NCBI GenBank assembly: GCA_047620825.1
Contig: JBLHOC010000013.1
Location: 1-32,077, forward strand
Direction of reading: 5' to 3'
DNA length: 32,077 nucleotides
From: UBA987 sp047620825
GTDB lineage: Bacteria; Bacteroidota; Bacteroidia; NS11-12g; UBA9320
Positions within the stretch are counted from its first letter, which is position 1; each line of letters opens with the position of its first letter. Shown here one piece after another: positions 1-7,593 of the stretch. The position numbers and the translations under genes were made by a program. The notes beneath the pieces were generated by a model. That model was not told where the DNA came from. It saw only the letters and a program-made list of their open reading frames with translations, and searched no databases.

Positions 1-861
1 AGAACATGGTTTCCAGGTTATGCTATTAACGTAGAAACAGGTGAACGCTTAAACATTATTTTAGGTGAGGATTCATATCAAGGAACAAACAATGGACGTG
101 ATTTAAAATGGAACCCAACAGACCAAGGCGGAAGCTATAGCAGTGGTTATGCTGGATTTGGTGGTAGACACTACATTTACATTATGGATACGGATAGTAG
201 TTACTTAAAGTCGTTGTATCCAGATGGACCTAGCTATGATGGTTGTAAGACTTACATGAATAGAGTGGCCGGTTTAACTGGTGACAATTATTATAGAGAG
301 CTTAACCAGCAAGTGTTGTACCACGCCATGTGGGTTATGCCTTCTTATATGTCGAATGGTTATGCAATGGAGTATAATTCAAATGACATGCCAGTTCCTC
401 CAACAGATGTGAAATTTAGACTTAGAGTAAAGAAACCATATCAATACTATGTGACAGATGAAAATGAAAACAGGAATAACCCACGTTATTCATTTGACAC
501 AGAATCTGTCTATGCCGAAAGGAATAGTAGCTTCGGTAAAGACGCACTGGAAACCATTAAAATGGTTCCAAATCCATACTTTGCTTATTCTGAATATGAA
601 AAGAACCCTGTTGAAAATAAAGTAAAGATTACGAATCTACCTGTAACATGTAAAATCTCTATTTATACTATTGATGGGAGTTTAGTAAGGAGAATTGTAA
701 AAGATGATCAATCTACAGAAGTAGTTTGGAATTTAAAAAACAATGCTAAGGTGCCAATTGCCAGTGGAACATATATTATACATGTTGACGCAGGTGATCT
801 TGGTGAAAAGGTGATTAAATGGATGGGTATAATGAGAGAGCTTGACTTAGACTCTTTCTAG
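1..861 (+). CDS. C-terminal end of a large secreted protein with a T9SS-like C-terminal domain (5' truncated by window edge)
   Basis: The frame is open from base 1 and ends at the TAG at 859-861, so 286 residues of a longer protein are visible. The first ATG in frame is at 184, but the coding sequence clearly begins upstream of the window. The last ~95 residues start at a VPNPYFAY motif and form a compact beta domain (VKITNLP, ISIYTIDGSLVRR, GTYIIHVDA). They end in KVIKWMGIMRELDLDSF. The PNP start, the IYxxDG strand and the GxYxxxV strand are features of T9SS-type C-terminal domains. The usual short basic terminal strand is replaced by an acidic LDLDSF tail. A PorV/PorQ-family gene follows after 41 bases, so the two are probably co-transcribed. 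This protein may be exported by, or act with, its barrel neighbour. The N-terminal domains are not visible, so the function is unknown. Confidence 0.8.
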   Translation, partial: RTWFPGYAINVETGERLNIILGEDSYQGTNNGRDLKWNPTDQGGSYSSGYAGFGGRHYIYIMDTDSSYLKSLYPDGPSYDGCKTYMNRVAGLTGDNYYRELNQQVLYHAMWVMPSYMSNGYAMEYNSNDMPVPPTDVKFRLRVKKPYQYYVTDENENRNNPRYSFDTESVYAERNSSFGKDALETIKMVPNPYFAYSEYEKNPVENKVKITNLPVTCKISIYTIDGSLVRRIVKDDQSTEVVWNLKNNAKVPIASGTYIIHVDAGDLGEKVIKWMGIMRELDLDSF

Positions 862-902
862 TGTTCTCATGAATGGAGATTTGATAAACAAAAAAAAAGA
901 AA

Positions 903-1982
903 ATGATTAAGAAAATATATACAGCAATACTAGTTTCTAGTTTTTCTTTAGCTGCTATGGCCGGAAATCCAGATCGTATTGGTCAATCAGGCGCAAGCCA
1001 GTTGATGATTAATCCTTGGGCCATGTCAAGTGGTTTAGGTTGGGCTGCTCAGTCAAGTGTTAGAGGCCTTGAGGCTTCTTTCTTTAACATGGGTGGATTA
1101 GCACATGCACAACGTACAGAGCTTGGTTTCTCAAACACCAATTGGTTAGTTGGATCAGGCATTCAGGTGAATGCGTTCGGTTTCGCCCAATCAATAGGCG
1201 GTGAAGGGGTGTTGGCGTTAACAGTAATGACAATGGATTTGGGAGAGATAGAGGTAACTACCAATAATCAGCCTGGAGGGGGATTAGGTACGATCAGTCC
1301 TCAAAACACAAACATTGGTTTGGGATATGCAAAGAAATTTACTAAAACCATTTCTGGTGGTGTTCTTGTTCGAGTGCATTCTGAAGCGATATCAAACGCA
1401 AGTGTTCAAGGGATAGCGATTGATGCTGGGATTCAATATACAGAGTCAAGTGATAAAAAAGATAAACTTAAAAAGAATGACATAAAATTTGGTATCAGCA
1501 TGAAAAATGTTGGACCTGATGCGGCATACAGCGGTGATGGTGTAACGTTTAAAGCGACCAATCCAAATAATGACGTACAACAATCATTTTTATTTAGAAC
1601 AGCTGGTTTTGGTCTTCCAACATTAATAAACATTGGTGCATCTTATGACTTTAGATTAGACCCTACCAAAGAGACGTATAACAAACGACTTACTACAGCC
1701 TTAAACTTTACGTCGAATTCGTATACGCGTAATCAGTTAACTGCAGGATTGGAATTCGGTTATAAGGAAATATTTAAACTTAGAGGCGCTTTTGCCTATG
1801 AGAAAGGTGTTTTTAGTTCAGATGAACGCACATCAGCTTTCACGGGTCTAGTAGGTGGCTTCTCGGTAGAATTACCAATGAGTAAGAATAATGACAACAA
1901 ATTTGGTGTTGATTATTCTTACAGAGCAAGTAACCCTTTTGGCGGCTCACATGGTATCGGAATCAGAATATTAGTTGATTAA
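903..1982 (+). CDS. PorV/PorQ-family outer-membrane beta-barrel protein
   Basis: The product is 359 residues with a clear Sec signal peptide (residues 1-20, IYTAILVSSFSLAAMAG). The mature N-terminus reads NPDRIGQSGASQLMINPWAMSSGLG. It then has glycine-rich alternating strands typical of the FadL-like PorV/PorQ family: a GLEASFFNMGGLA segment, repeated LGxxY and FGIS strands, and a final strand GIGIRILVD. PorV is the outer-membrane shuttle and receptor that carries T9SS cargo to the sortase PorU; paralogues of this family serve individual cargo proteins. The gene sits 41 bases after a secreted protein with a T9SS-like C-terminal domain, which fits a dedicated cargo and barrel pair. The ATG at 903 follows an A-rich stretch (about 888-902), the usual translation context in this phylum. 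I do not claim it is the main PorV of the cell. Confidence 0.85.
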   Translation: MIKKIYTAILVSSFSLAAMAGNPDRIGQSGASQLMINPWAMSSGLGWAAQSSVRGLEASFFNMGGLAHAQRTELGFSNTNWLVGSGIQVNAFGFAQSIGGEGVLALTVMTMDLGEIEVTTNNQPGGGLGTISPQNTNIGLGYAKKFTKTISGGVLVRVHSEAISNASVQGIAIDAGIQYTESSDKKDKLKKNDIKFGISMKNVGPDAAYSGDGVTFKATNPNNDVQQSFLFRTAGFGLPTLINIGASYDFRLDPTKETYNKRLTTALNFTSNSYTRNQLTAGLEFGYKEIFKLRGAFAYEKGVFSSDERTSAFTGLVGGFSVELPMSKNNDNKFGVDYSYRASNPFGGSHGIGIRILVD

Positions 1983-2025
1983 ATCGACTCAAATAACGAT
2001 TCAAAAAAGCTATTAAAGAAATATC

Positions 2026-2033
2026 TATCTTTG
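2026..2033 (+). promoter_or_regulatory. Probable -7 promoter box of greA
   Basis: The sequence TATCTTTG matches the Bacteroidota -7 consensus TAnnTTTG exactly. No convincing -33 TTG is seen 17-23 bases upstream. Initiation a few bases downstream would put the transcript start at about 2037-2041, at the 5' arm of the hairpin described next. Confidence 0.6.
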
Positions 2034-2036
2034 CGG

Positions 2037-2078
2037 AACATTGCATTGGCCTGAGCTAGTGCAATGTTTCTTTTTTTT
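2037..2078 (+). terminator. Intrinsic-terminator-like hairpin in the greA leader (candidate attenuator)
   Basis: The arms AACATTGCA (2037-2045) and TGCAATGTT (2060-2068) pair perfectly. The stem continues inward through T-G, T-A, G-T, G-C and C-G pairs to a CTGA tetraloop at 2051-2054, giving about 14 pairs. A U-tract follows (TTT at 2067-2069, C, then eight T at 2071-2078). It lies between the TATCTTTG box and the greA ATG at 2101, with only 22 bases left after it. It may therefore act inside the greA transcript rather than only ending the upstream operon. Both roles are possible. Confidence 0.75.
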
Positions 2079-2100
2079 ATACAATACAACACTTATCAAT

Positions 2101-2574
2101 ATGTCTCAGATAAACTATATGTCGCAAGAAGGTTATGACAATCTTAAAAAAGAGGTTGAGCTTCTGAAAACCGTAGATAGGCCAAGTATTTCAAAACAAA
2201 TTGGTGAAGCAAGGGATAAAGGCGATTTGTCTGAAAACGCCGAGTATGACGCAGCAAAAGAGGCGCAGGGCTTATTAGAATTAAAAATCTCCAAATTAGA
2301 TGAGATATTAGGTAATTCTAGAGTGATAGACCCGAGTACTTTAGATACGTCTAACGTTAGTATTTTAAGTAAGGTTAGACTGCTCAACAAGAAGGTAAAC
2401 AAAGAAGTTACTTACACAATCGTAGCTGAGAAAGAGGCCAACTTGAAACTGGGGAAAATATCGATTCAATCGCCAATAGGAAAGGGTTTGATGGGTAAAA
2501 TGGTCGGAGAAATTGCAGAGGTAACAGTCCCAGCCGGGATGATACCATTTGAAATTTTAGAAATTTCACATTAA
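2101..2574 (+). CDS. greA: Transcription elongation factor GreA
   Basis: The product is 157 residues, the usual GreA length. The N-terminal coiled coil begins with the family pattern YMSQEGYDNLKKEVELL and carries the tip segment GDLSENAEYDAA (residues 41-52). Its acidic residues D42 and E45 enter the RNA polymerase secondary channel and stimulate cleavage of backtracked RNA. The C-terminal half is the globular FKBP-like domain (VRLLNKKVNKEVTYTIV, SPIGKGLMGKMVGE). An upstream in-frame TTG at 2041 would add a tail unlike the family and would run through the leader hairpin, so I choose the ATG at 2101. The stop overlaps the start of the following HIT gene (TAATG), implying coupled translation. 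The leader hairpin suggests control by attenuation. Confidence 0.97.
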   Translation: MSQINYMSQEGYDNLKKEVELLKTVDRPSISKQIGEARDKGDLSENAEYDAAKEAQGLLELKISKLDEILGNSRVIDPSTLDTSNVSILSKVRLLNKKVNKEVTYTIVAEKEANLKLGKISIQSPIGKGLMGKMVGEIAEVTVPAGMIPFEILEISH

Positions 2575-2966
2575 TGGCAAGCATTTTTTCGAAAATTGTA
2601 AGTGGCGAAATTCCGTGTTATAAAATTGCGGAGACGGAAGACTTTTTAGCGTTTTTGGATGTTTTTCCTTTACGAAAAGGACATACCCTAGTCATCCCAA
2701 AGCAAGAAGTTGACTATATTTTTGATCTAGAGGATGAGATGTTCGCGGGACTTCAAATATTTTCCAAAATTGTAGCCAAAGCGGTGAAACAAGCAATTCC
2801 TTGTAAACGCATTGGAACAGCCGTCATTGGATTAGAAGTGCCACACACGCACATTCACTTGGTGCCAATAAATGATATAGGTGACATCAATTTTTCTCTA
2901 CCTAAATTGAAGATTGAAGACGACGAAATGCAAAAGATTGCAGCGTCAATTAGATCTTTTCTGTAA
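2574..2966 (+). CDS. HIT (histidine triad) family nucleotide hydrolase/transferase
   Basis: The product is 130 residues, typical for a single HIT domain. It begins with the family pattern SIFSKIVSGEIPCYKIAE. It has the strand KGHTLVIPK and ends in the histidine triad HTHIHLVPI at residues 91-99, where the middle histidine is the expected nucleophile. HIT enzymes hydrolyse nucleoside phosphoramidates, AMP-lysine and related nucleotides; the exact substrate cannot be read from sequence. The ATG overlaps the greA stop by one base, so the two genes form an operon. The gene converges on ruvC with two bases between the stop codons. Confidence 0.95.
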   Translation: MASIFSKIVSGEIPCYKIAETEDFLAFLDVFPLRKGHTLVIPKQEVDYIFDLEDEMFAGLQIFSKIVAKAVKQAIPCKRIGTAVIGLEVPHTHIHLVPINDIGDINFSLPKLKIEDDEMQKIAASIRSFL

Positions 2967-2968
2967 TT

Positions 2969-3547
2969 CTATTTAATCCGTCCCGGGTTGTCGGTTAAAA
3001 AAGAATTCCAACTTCCATAGTTCTTACTTCCAGATATCTTGGGGCCACTGCCTTGAAAGTAATGACACAGTGCCGCAGCCATCCCGTCTGTAGCGTCTAA
3101 GTTTTTAGGAATTTCATCAAATTTTAGCAAAGACTTTAGAAGACCTGCTACTTGCTCCTTACTTGCATTGCCATTTCCAGTGATACTTTGTTTAATCCTT
3201 TTTGGTGCATACTCAAAGATTGGAATATCTCTATAGAGTCCTGCCGCCATAGCCACGCCTTGAGCTCTGCCAAGCTTTAACATGCTTTGTACATTTTTAC
3301 CAAAAAAAGGGGCTTCTAGTGCCATTTCATCTGGATGGTAACTATCTATTAAACCTAAAGTACGTTCAAAGATCTTTTTTAATTTGAGCGCGTGAGAATC
3401 CATCTTGCCCAAGGTGATCACACCCATGCTAATTAATTGGAAGGTTTTCTTAGAACAACCCAAAACGCCATATCCCATTATATTTGTGCCAGGATCTATG
3501 CCTAAGATTATACGATCGAATTCCGTGTCTAGAATACGGCTTGTCAT
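2969..3547 (-). CDS. ruvC: Crossover junction endodeoxyribonuclease RuvC
   Basis: RuvC is the dimeric resolvase that cuts Holliday junctions with RuvAB. The protein is 192 residues, slightly longer than E. coli RuvC, with extra residues at both ends. The RNase H-like active site is intact: D18 in LGIDPGT, E78 in ALEAPFF, and D151 and D154 in DATDGMAAALCH. The helix KNVQSMLKLGRAQGV and the segment YAPKRIKQSITGNGNASKEQV are standard for the family. The start is the ATG at 3547, only four bases after a TACTTTTG promoter box, so the mRNA may be leaderless. It is divergent from the membrane protein and glycosyltransferase operon. Confidence 0.97.
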   Translation of the reverse strand: MTSRILDTEFDRIILGIDPGTNIMGYGVLGCSKKTFQLISMGVITLGKMDSHALKLKKIFERTLGLIDSYHPDEMALEAPFFGKNVQSMLKLGRAQGVAMAAGLYRDIPIFEYAPKRIKQSITGNGNASKEQVAGLLKSLLKFDEIPKNLDATDGMAAALCHYFQGSGPKISGSKNYGSWNSFLTDNPGRIK

Positions 3548-3551
3548 AAAT

Positions 3552-3559
3552 CAAAAGTA
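3552..3559 (-). promoter_or_regulatory. Probable -7 promoter box of ruvC
   Basis: Read on the minus strand this is TACTTTTG, an exact match to TAnnTTTG. The spacer ATTT separates it from the ruvC ATG at 3547, so transcription would start at or within a base or two of the start codon. No clear -33 element is seen. Confidence 0.6.
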
Positions 3560-3599
3560 GGTGCAATAATTGAATATCCATAAGAAACAAATAGGAAGA

Positions 3600-4535
3600 A
3601 TGCGGATTGTGAAATGGATCATTTCACTTTTAGCGCTGTCATTTTTGTATTATGAGATATTGGTGAAACACAATGCAGTTGATTTGCTACGGCAGTATAA
3701 AGACACCGTAGTCGATGTTTATCCGTACCTCATCCTAGTGCTACTCTTAATGCCAATAAATTGGATGTTGGAGGCTTATAAATGGCGTATGATGTTCAAT
3801 ACACCTGAAGAGTTGTCTTTCTGGAATGCAACAAAAGGAGTACTCATGGGCGTAACGCTTGGTTTGTTCACACCAAATGGAATTGGGGAGTTTGCTGGAA
3901 GAATATGGGTTGTGAAGGAAATACACCGCGAACGTGCAGTTTCAAGTAGCATCGCTGGGAGTCTGGCTCAATTATGTATTACAATTACAATAGGAGGGGC
4001 TTTCGTCGTTTTTCAAGCAAGTCAAATATTGGCTAAAGAATGGTTGGTAACAGCTCAGGTACTTGGGGTAATTACTGTGTTGGTTGGTTTAATATCCTAC
4101 TATAAAATGCCTCAAATCGCGGCAGTGGTTTTGTCAAAAATCAAATTTTTCGACCGGTTTGAAAATTTCAAGCAGGCGTTGGAATCATTTACAAAGCGTG
4201 AATTAACGATGGCATATATAATTTCACTCATTAGATATGGTGTGTTTTGCACTCAGTTGGGTGTCTTGTTATATGCAATAGGAGGGTTGTATGCTGTAGA
4301 CTTGTCCTTTTTGTTTGTGACGATTCCTATATACTATTACATTCAAACCCTCGTGCCAACGGTGGCATTAAGCGAGATCGGCGTACGTGGATTGATTCTA
4401 TTGTTTTTATTTGCTGGGATCATGATAGAATCGGAAGTCATTTTAATATCTTTTTTAATCTGGATAATAAACCTGATTCTACCTGGGTTGATTGGAATGT
4501 ATTTTTTAATTAGAACCAGATTTGTAAAACGGTGA
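3600..4535 (+). CDS. UPF0104-like (lysylphosphatidylglycerol synthase TM domain) integral membrane protein
   Basis: The product is about 311 residues with eight or so hydrophobic segments and little soluble mass. The family pattern is visible: a basic N-terminus and TM1 (VKWIISLLALSFLYYEI), then PINWMLEAYKWRMM, then GVTLGLFTPNGIGEFAGR, then a PTVALSEIGVRGLILLFLF segment near the C-terminus. These are conserved in the UPF0104 / LPG synthase TM family, whose members include flippases and permeases next to glycosyltransferases. A TTG at 3570 would add ten residues; I prefer the ATG at 3600, which follows AGGAAG. The stop overlaps the GTG of the glycosyltransferase, so the two form an operon. A role in moving a lipid or glycolipid made by the neighbour is inference only. 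Confidence 0.85.
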   Translation: MRIVKWIISLLALSFLYYEILVKHNAVDLLRQYKDTVVDVYPYLILVLLLMPINWMLEAYKWRMMFNTPEELSFWNATKGVLMGVTLGLFTPNGIGEFAGRIWVVKEIHRERAVSSSIAGSLAQLCITITIGGAFVVFQASQILAKEWLVTAQVLGVITVLVGLISYYKMPQIAAVVLSKIKFFDRFENFKQALESFTKRELTMAYIISLIRYGVFCTQLGVLLYAIGGLYAVDLSFLFVTIPIYYYIQTLVPTVALSEIGVRGLILLFLFAGIMIESEVILISFLIWIINLILPGLIGMYFLIRTRFVKR

Positions 4536-5647
4536 TAGCGGCGTTATTATTCTTGTCGATTAGCATTGGCTATGGAGTCACAATTCTCTTGATTTTAAGA
4601 GGATGGAAAAGAATTCCAGTACAGTATTCTCAATCCCAACGTAAGGTGTCGATACTTGTTGTTTATCGGAACGAAATCGAACACATCAAACCGCTGTTGT
4701 TTAGCTTGAAAGCTCAAAACTATCCGCAGGAATTAATGGAGTTCGTTTTTATTGATGATCATTCAGAAGACGATGGGTCTGAGCTACTCCAAAATGAGCT
4801 CAATCACTTCTTATCTGAAGTGCAGCATCTTAGTCTGCCTAAAGATAAAATTGGTAAGAAGAACGGTATTGAGTTGGGCGTCGATGTTTCTAAAAATGAA
4901 TGGATATTAATGACGGATGCCGACTGTATCGTCCCACCAAACTGGGTGAGTTCCATGGCCGGAATGGGTCATGCCGATTTTGTCAGTGGTCCAGTAGCCT
5001 ATAAAGCATCTAAAAGCATTTTAGGAAAATTAGTGGCACTTGACTTTATCAGTATGATAACGCTCGGTGGGGCTTTAATTAGCAAAGGATCACCAGTATT
5101 AGCGAACGGGGCTAATATGATGTTTAAAAAGGCATGTTTTAAAGAAGTTGGGGGGTATGCCGGCAATCACAATATAGTAAGTGGGGACGATATCTTTCTC
5201 TTAGACAAGTTTGCGTCGCATAATAAAAGTGTCGCCTTCAATAAGTCGAATAAAGCCATTGTTGAGACTGCCATGGTCAACAGTTTTAAACTGTTTGTGA
5301 ATCAGAGAGTTCGTTGGGCCAAGAAAACGCAGTACTCAAAACGGACTTCAAAGCACGCAACGTTGCAAATCCTTACTCTAAGTTACCTTGCATTTTTCAT
5401 CAGTCCTTTGATTGGTGTGTTGTCAAATCGAAGTGAGGTGTGGGTTGTGATTGGTTTTGCCTGGATGATAAAACTAATAATTGACCTTATCTATTTTTGG
5501 CACATGTTGAAATTCTTTAACAGGCTACATTTATTGCTGTACATATTACTTATTGAAATAATTCATCCAATCTATATTGTTAGTATTGCAGTCTTAAGTT
5601 TATTTAAATCCTTTACTTGGAAGCAAAGGTCAGTGAATTATGGATGA
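4532..5647 (+). CDS. Membrane-associated family 2 glycosyltransferase
   Basis: The product is 371 residues. An N-terminal TM helix (IAALLFLSISIGYGVTILLIL) is followed by a GT-A domain with VSILVVYRNE, the nucleotide-binding FIDDHSEDDG, the metal-binding LMTDADC, a VSGDDIFLL acid motif, and QRVRWAKK matching the Q/RxxRW motif of processive GT2 enzymes. Two or three C-terminal TM helices follow (from about residue 285). The GTG start sits in the GTGA overlap with the upstream gene's stop. It is coupled to the UPF0104-like protein, a pairing that recurs in envelope glycolipid and polysaccharide loci. Donor and acceptor cannot be deduced from sequence. Confidence 0.92.
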   Translation: MIAALLFLSISIGYGVTILLILRGWKRIPVQYSQSQRKVSILVVYRNEIEHIKPLLFSLKAQNYPQELMEFVFIDDHSEDDGSELLQNELNHFLSEVQHLSLPKDKIGKKNGIELGVDVSKNEWILMTDADCIVPPNWVSSMAGMGHADFVSGPVAYKASKSILGKLVALDFISMITLGGALISKGSPVLANGANMMFKKACFKEVGGYAGNHNIVSGDDIFLLDKFASHNKSVAFNKSNKAIVETAMVNSFKLFVNQRVRWAKKTQYSKRTSKHATLQILTLSYLAFFISPLIGVLSNRSEVWVVIGFAWMIKLIIDLIYFWHMLKFFNRLHLLLYILLIEIIHPIYIVSIAVLSLFKSFTWKQRSVNYG

Positions 5648-5927
5648 AATAGATTTCGCAGTATTGGAGCTTTTATTGTTTCCAGAACAATTTTCAAATA
5701 TTGTAATGGAATGTCGTATTCCAACGACCCGACATGTCGTTGGGGATGTACTTAAAACCTTGTTACACGATAGCTATGTAAGTCCGCTTTACAAAGATGA
5801 ATCTGGTAATTTTAAACGGAGTATTGGCTACGATTCAGACAATATGGGGGCATTTTATTATCAAATCACTTCGAAGGGGATAGATAAGCTAGATGGGTAT
5901 TTAAGCGCCCATAAGAACGTAAATTAG
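5640..5927 (+). CDS. Small protein with winged-helix-like pattern, function unknown
   Basis: The product is 95 residues with no signal peptide or membrane segment. The pattern is a helix (FAVLELLLFPEQFSNIVME), then TTRHVVGDVLKTLLHDSYVSPLY, then a polar wing, then YYQITSKGIDKLDGYL. The phrase 'xVxxxLKxLxxxxYVxPL...YxITxKGxxxL' resembles small winged-helix proteins of the PadR/MarR type, but I cannot assign a family. The ATG at 5640 overlaps the glycosyltransferase stop by eight bases, so it is the third gene of that operon. Its end overlaps the convergent lipoprotein gene by 27 bases. Confidence 0.75.
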   Translation: MDEIDFAVLELLLFPEQFSNIVMECRIPTTRHVVGDVLKTLLHDSYVSPLYKDESGNFKRSIGYDSDNMGAFYYQITSKGIDKLDGYLSAHKNVN

Positions 5928-6662
5928 GCCTAATAACAAGCCTCCCCAAAGACTAATCATTCCAAGAATAAAAAAGAAAAAGGGTAATGAAAATGATCCT
6001 GTTGTTGCAGTGATTAATGCAAGTGTAAATGAAGAACCTGCCACAATCATCGAAATGTTAAATGCCTTTTTGAGCTTATCACGTTTGGGATCTGCGGCAA
6101 ACCTGATTTTTTTCGGCTTTATTCGATTATCGTTTACGTTTTCGATGAATTTTGATATAAAATAACCCAACACCAAGAGACCCAACCCAATCAATAAACC
6201 AATAAACATAAAGGTGTAGACCGGTGTCAGTAAAAACGCGACATTCATGCCAGCTGCAACAACAAACAGGCCAGCAGATCCTCTCGTTAGAGATTTGTCT
6301 ACATCGTATTTCGAGACACTATCAAGTCCTAATGAATCTATGCTTGGGGTATCATGAGCCTTGCGTATCTTGGTTTGGGGCCATGAAGTAACTTGTGATT
6401 GATTTGATTTAACTTTTGTTAACTGCGTTGTTGGTTGCACGTGCATTCTGTCATCTGGCAAGGAATCGACAGTGATATGAGAGGGGCTAGTGTTTACCCA
6501 ATGACCGTTGCTTTTATATGGGGCATGCTTCGAGTTATGATGCACTCGTGGAATGTTGCGGTATTGTTGTACACAACCTACTGCAAAAAGTGATGCAAAT
6601 ATCAAAAGGAATAGTGCCTTTATTGACCTACTACGTCGCATCATTTTTGAGTTGATTGACAA
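5901..6662 (-). CDS. Probable lipoprotein with transmembrane segments, function unknown
   Basis: The product is 253 residues. The basic N-terminus MMRRSRSIKA leads into a hydrophobic stretch ending in LFAVGC, a plausible lipobox with the cysteine as acylation site. Residues of about 35-125 are polar, histidine- and serine-rich and probably disordered. The C-terminal half has two hydrophobic hairpins (AAGMNVAFLLTPVYTFMF with IGLLIGLGLLVLGYFI, and FNISMIVAGSSFTLALI with FFFILGMISLWGGLLLGLIYV). A lipobox together with about four TM helices is unusual, and the first segment may simply be a signal anchor. The start at 6662 overlaps the upstream gene by 32 bases; a second ATG at 6644 would give a more normal signal peptide. 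It is co-transcribed with the upstream gene. I do not recognise the family. Confidence 0.75.
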   Translation of the reverse strand: MSINSKMMRRSRSIKALFLLIFASLFAVGCVQQYRNIPRVHHNSKHAPYKSNGHWVNTSPSHITVDSLPDDRMHVQPTTQLTKVKSNQSQVTSWPQTKIRKAHDTPSIDSLGLDSVSKYDVDKSLTRGSAGLFVVAAGMNVAFLLTPVYTFMFIGLLIGLGLLVLGYFISKFIENVNDNRIKPKKIRFAADPKRDKLKKAFNISMIVAGSSFTLALITATTGSFSLPFFFFILGMISLWGGLLLGLIYVLMGA

Positions 6663-7320
6663 CTTTGAACCCTAAACTTTTACCAGTTGTAATGCCAGAC
6701 GCGTTGTTGAAATAATTTTTTTGTTGTACCGTGATTTGATTTAATGCCTCGGTTGGTGGAACAATCAGGTCGAAGTCCAAACAATAGAGCATGCACCGTT
6801 CAATAATATCATGCCTATGTTTTTTATCTAGTTTGTACTTTCCTAATTCCTTGTATAAAAAGCCTAACTGTCTTCTGCCTTCTACGTAAAAATCATTTTC
6901 AAAATTCACAAATACCCTAGCGAGCAAATATCCTTCATCACCCAACCTATTGTATTTGATTGAGTCACTCAAAAAATTGTAAATCTGGATCATACCAAAG
7001 TAGCCTCTACTTGTGTTTTCCTTGGTATATTTAGATTTGTTTATTGCATGTTTAGGTGGGAAAGCAAACACGTTTGTGTGTAACAGGAATACGATTGTGT
7101 CTCCTGAAAATTTCAGATGGAATTCAAATTCACCATAATCGCTAAGTGAAATTTCAACAGAGGGAGATTTTTCTAGTACTTCAGGTGCAAGTGTATTGAC
7201 AACTTTAGAGGCACATTCCTTGAACTGTTTAAACACTTCTAAGGAGTGATGATATACTTCTTGTTTTAGGTTTGCTTTTTGATTTAAACCTGTTAGAATC
7301 TGCTCGATATTATCTGACAT
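6631..7320 (-). CDS. Soluble protein of unknown function
   Basis: The product is 229 residues with no signal peptide or TM helix, so probably cytoplasmic. It is mixed alpha/beta: an N-terminal helical region (residues 1-50), a central beta sheet (VEISLSDYGEFEFHLKFSGDTIVFLLHTNVF), a helical segment rich in Tyr, Arg and Glu (GYLLARVFVNFENDFYVEGRRQLGFLYKEL), and a C-terminal tail. I see no catalytic motif that I recognise. It is the first gene of a two-gene minus-strand unit, overlapping the lipoprotein gene by 32 bases. That suggests a joint function with an envelope protein. The ATG at 7320 lies about 47 bases after a TAACTTTG promoter box. Confidence 0.75.
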   Translation of the reverse strand: MSDNIEQILTGLNQKANLKQEVYHHSLEVFKQFKECASKVVNTLAPEVLEKSPSVEISLSDYGEFEFHLKFSGDTIVFLLHTNVFAFPPKHAINKSKYTKENTSRGYFGMIQIYNFLSDSIKYNRLGDEGYLLARVFVNFENDFYVEGRRQLGFLYKELGKYKLDKKHRHDIIERCMLYCLDFDLIVPPTEALNQITVQQKNYFNNASGITTGKSLGFKVVNQLKNDAT

Positions 7321-7366
7321 GCGGTGAAACGCTATTTATTTGGAGTTATTTTATTTTGGATGCAAA

Positions 7367-7374
7367 CAAAGTTA
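7367..7374 (-). promoter_or_regulatory. Probable -7 promoter box of the 6631-7320 gene
   Basis: On the minus strand this reads TAACTTTG, an exact TAnnTTTG match. It predicts a leader of about 40 nt for the two-gene minus-strand unit. No clear -33 TTG was found at the expected spacing. Confidence 0.5.
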
Positions 7375-7593
7375 TCTAAAAATTGTAATCATACTAAATA
7401 GATTAATACACGATGAAAAGTAAAGGTTTTGTAGTGGATGGCATTTAAATGGCAATGCGATATCCAATTGACCAGCAGCTTTTTAGAGGGCAATTTTTTA
7501 AGTACGTTCTCCATGAAAATATTTATTGGATTACCGTCAAAAAAACGTATTAAATAGATTAATTTCGTTCAACGTAAAATCATCAAAATATCA

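Noticed and set aside
2041..2100. Upstream TTG start for greA adding 20 residues
   Set aside because: The extra residues are unlike GreA, the stretch is the hairpin and U-tract, and the ATG at 2101 gives the normal family length.
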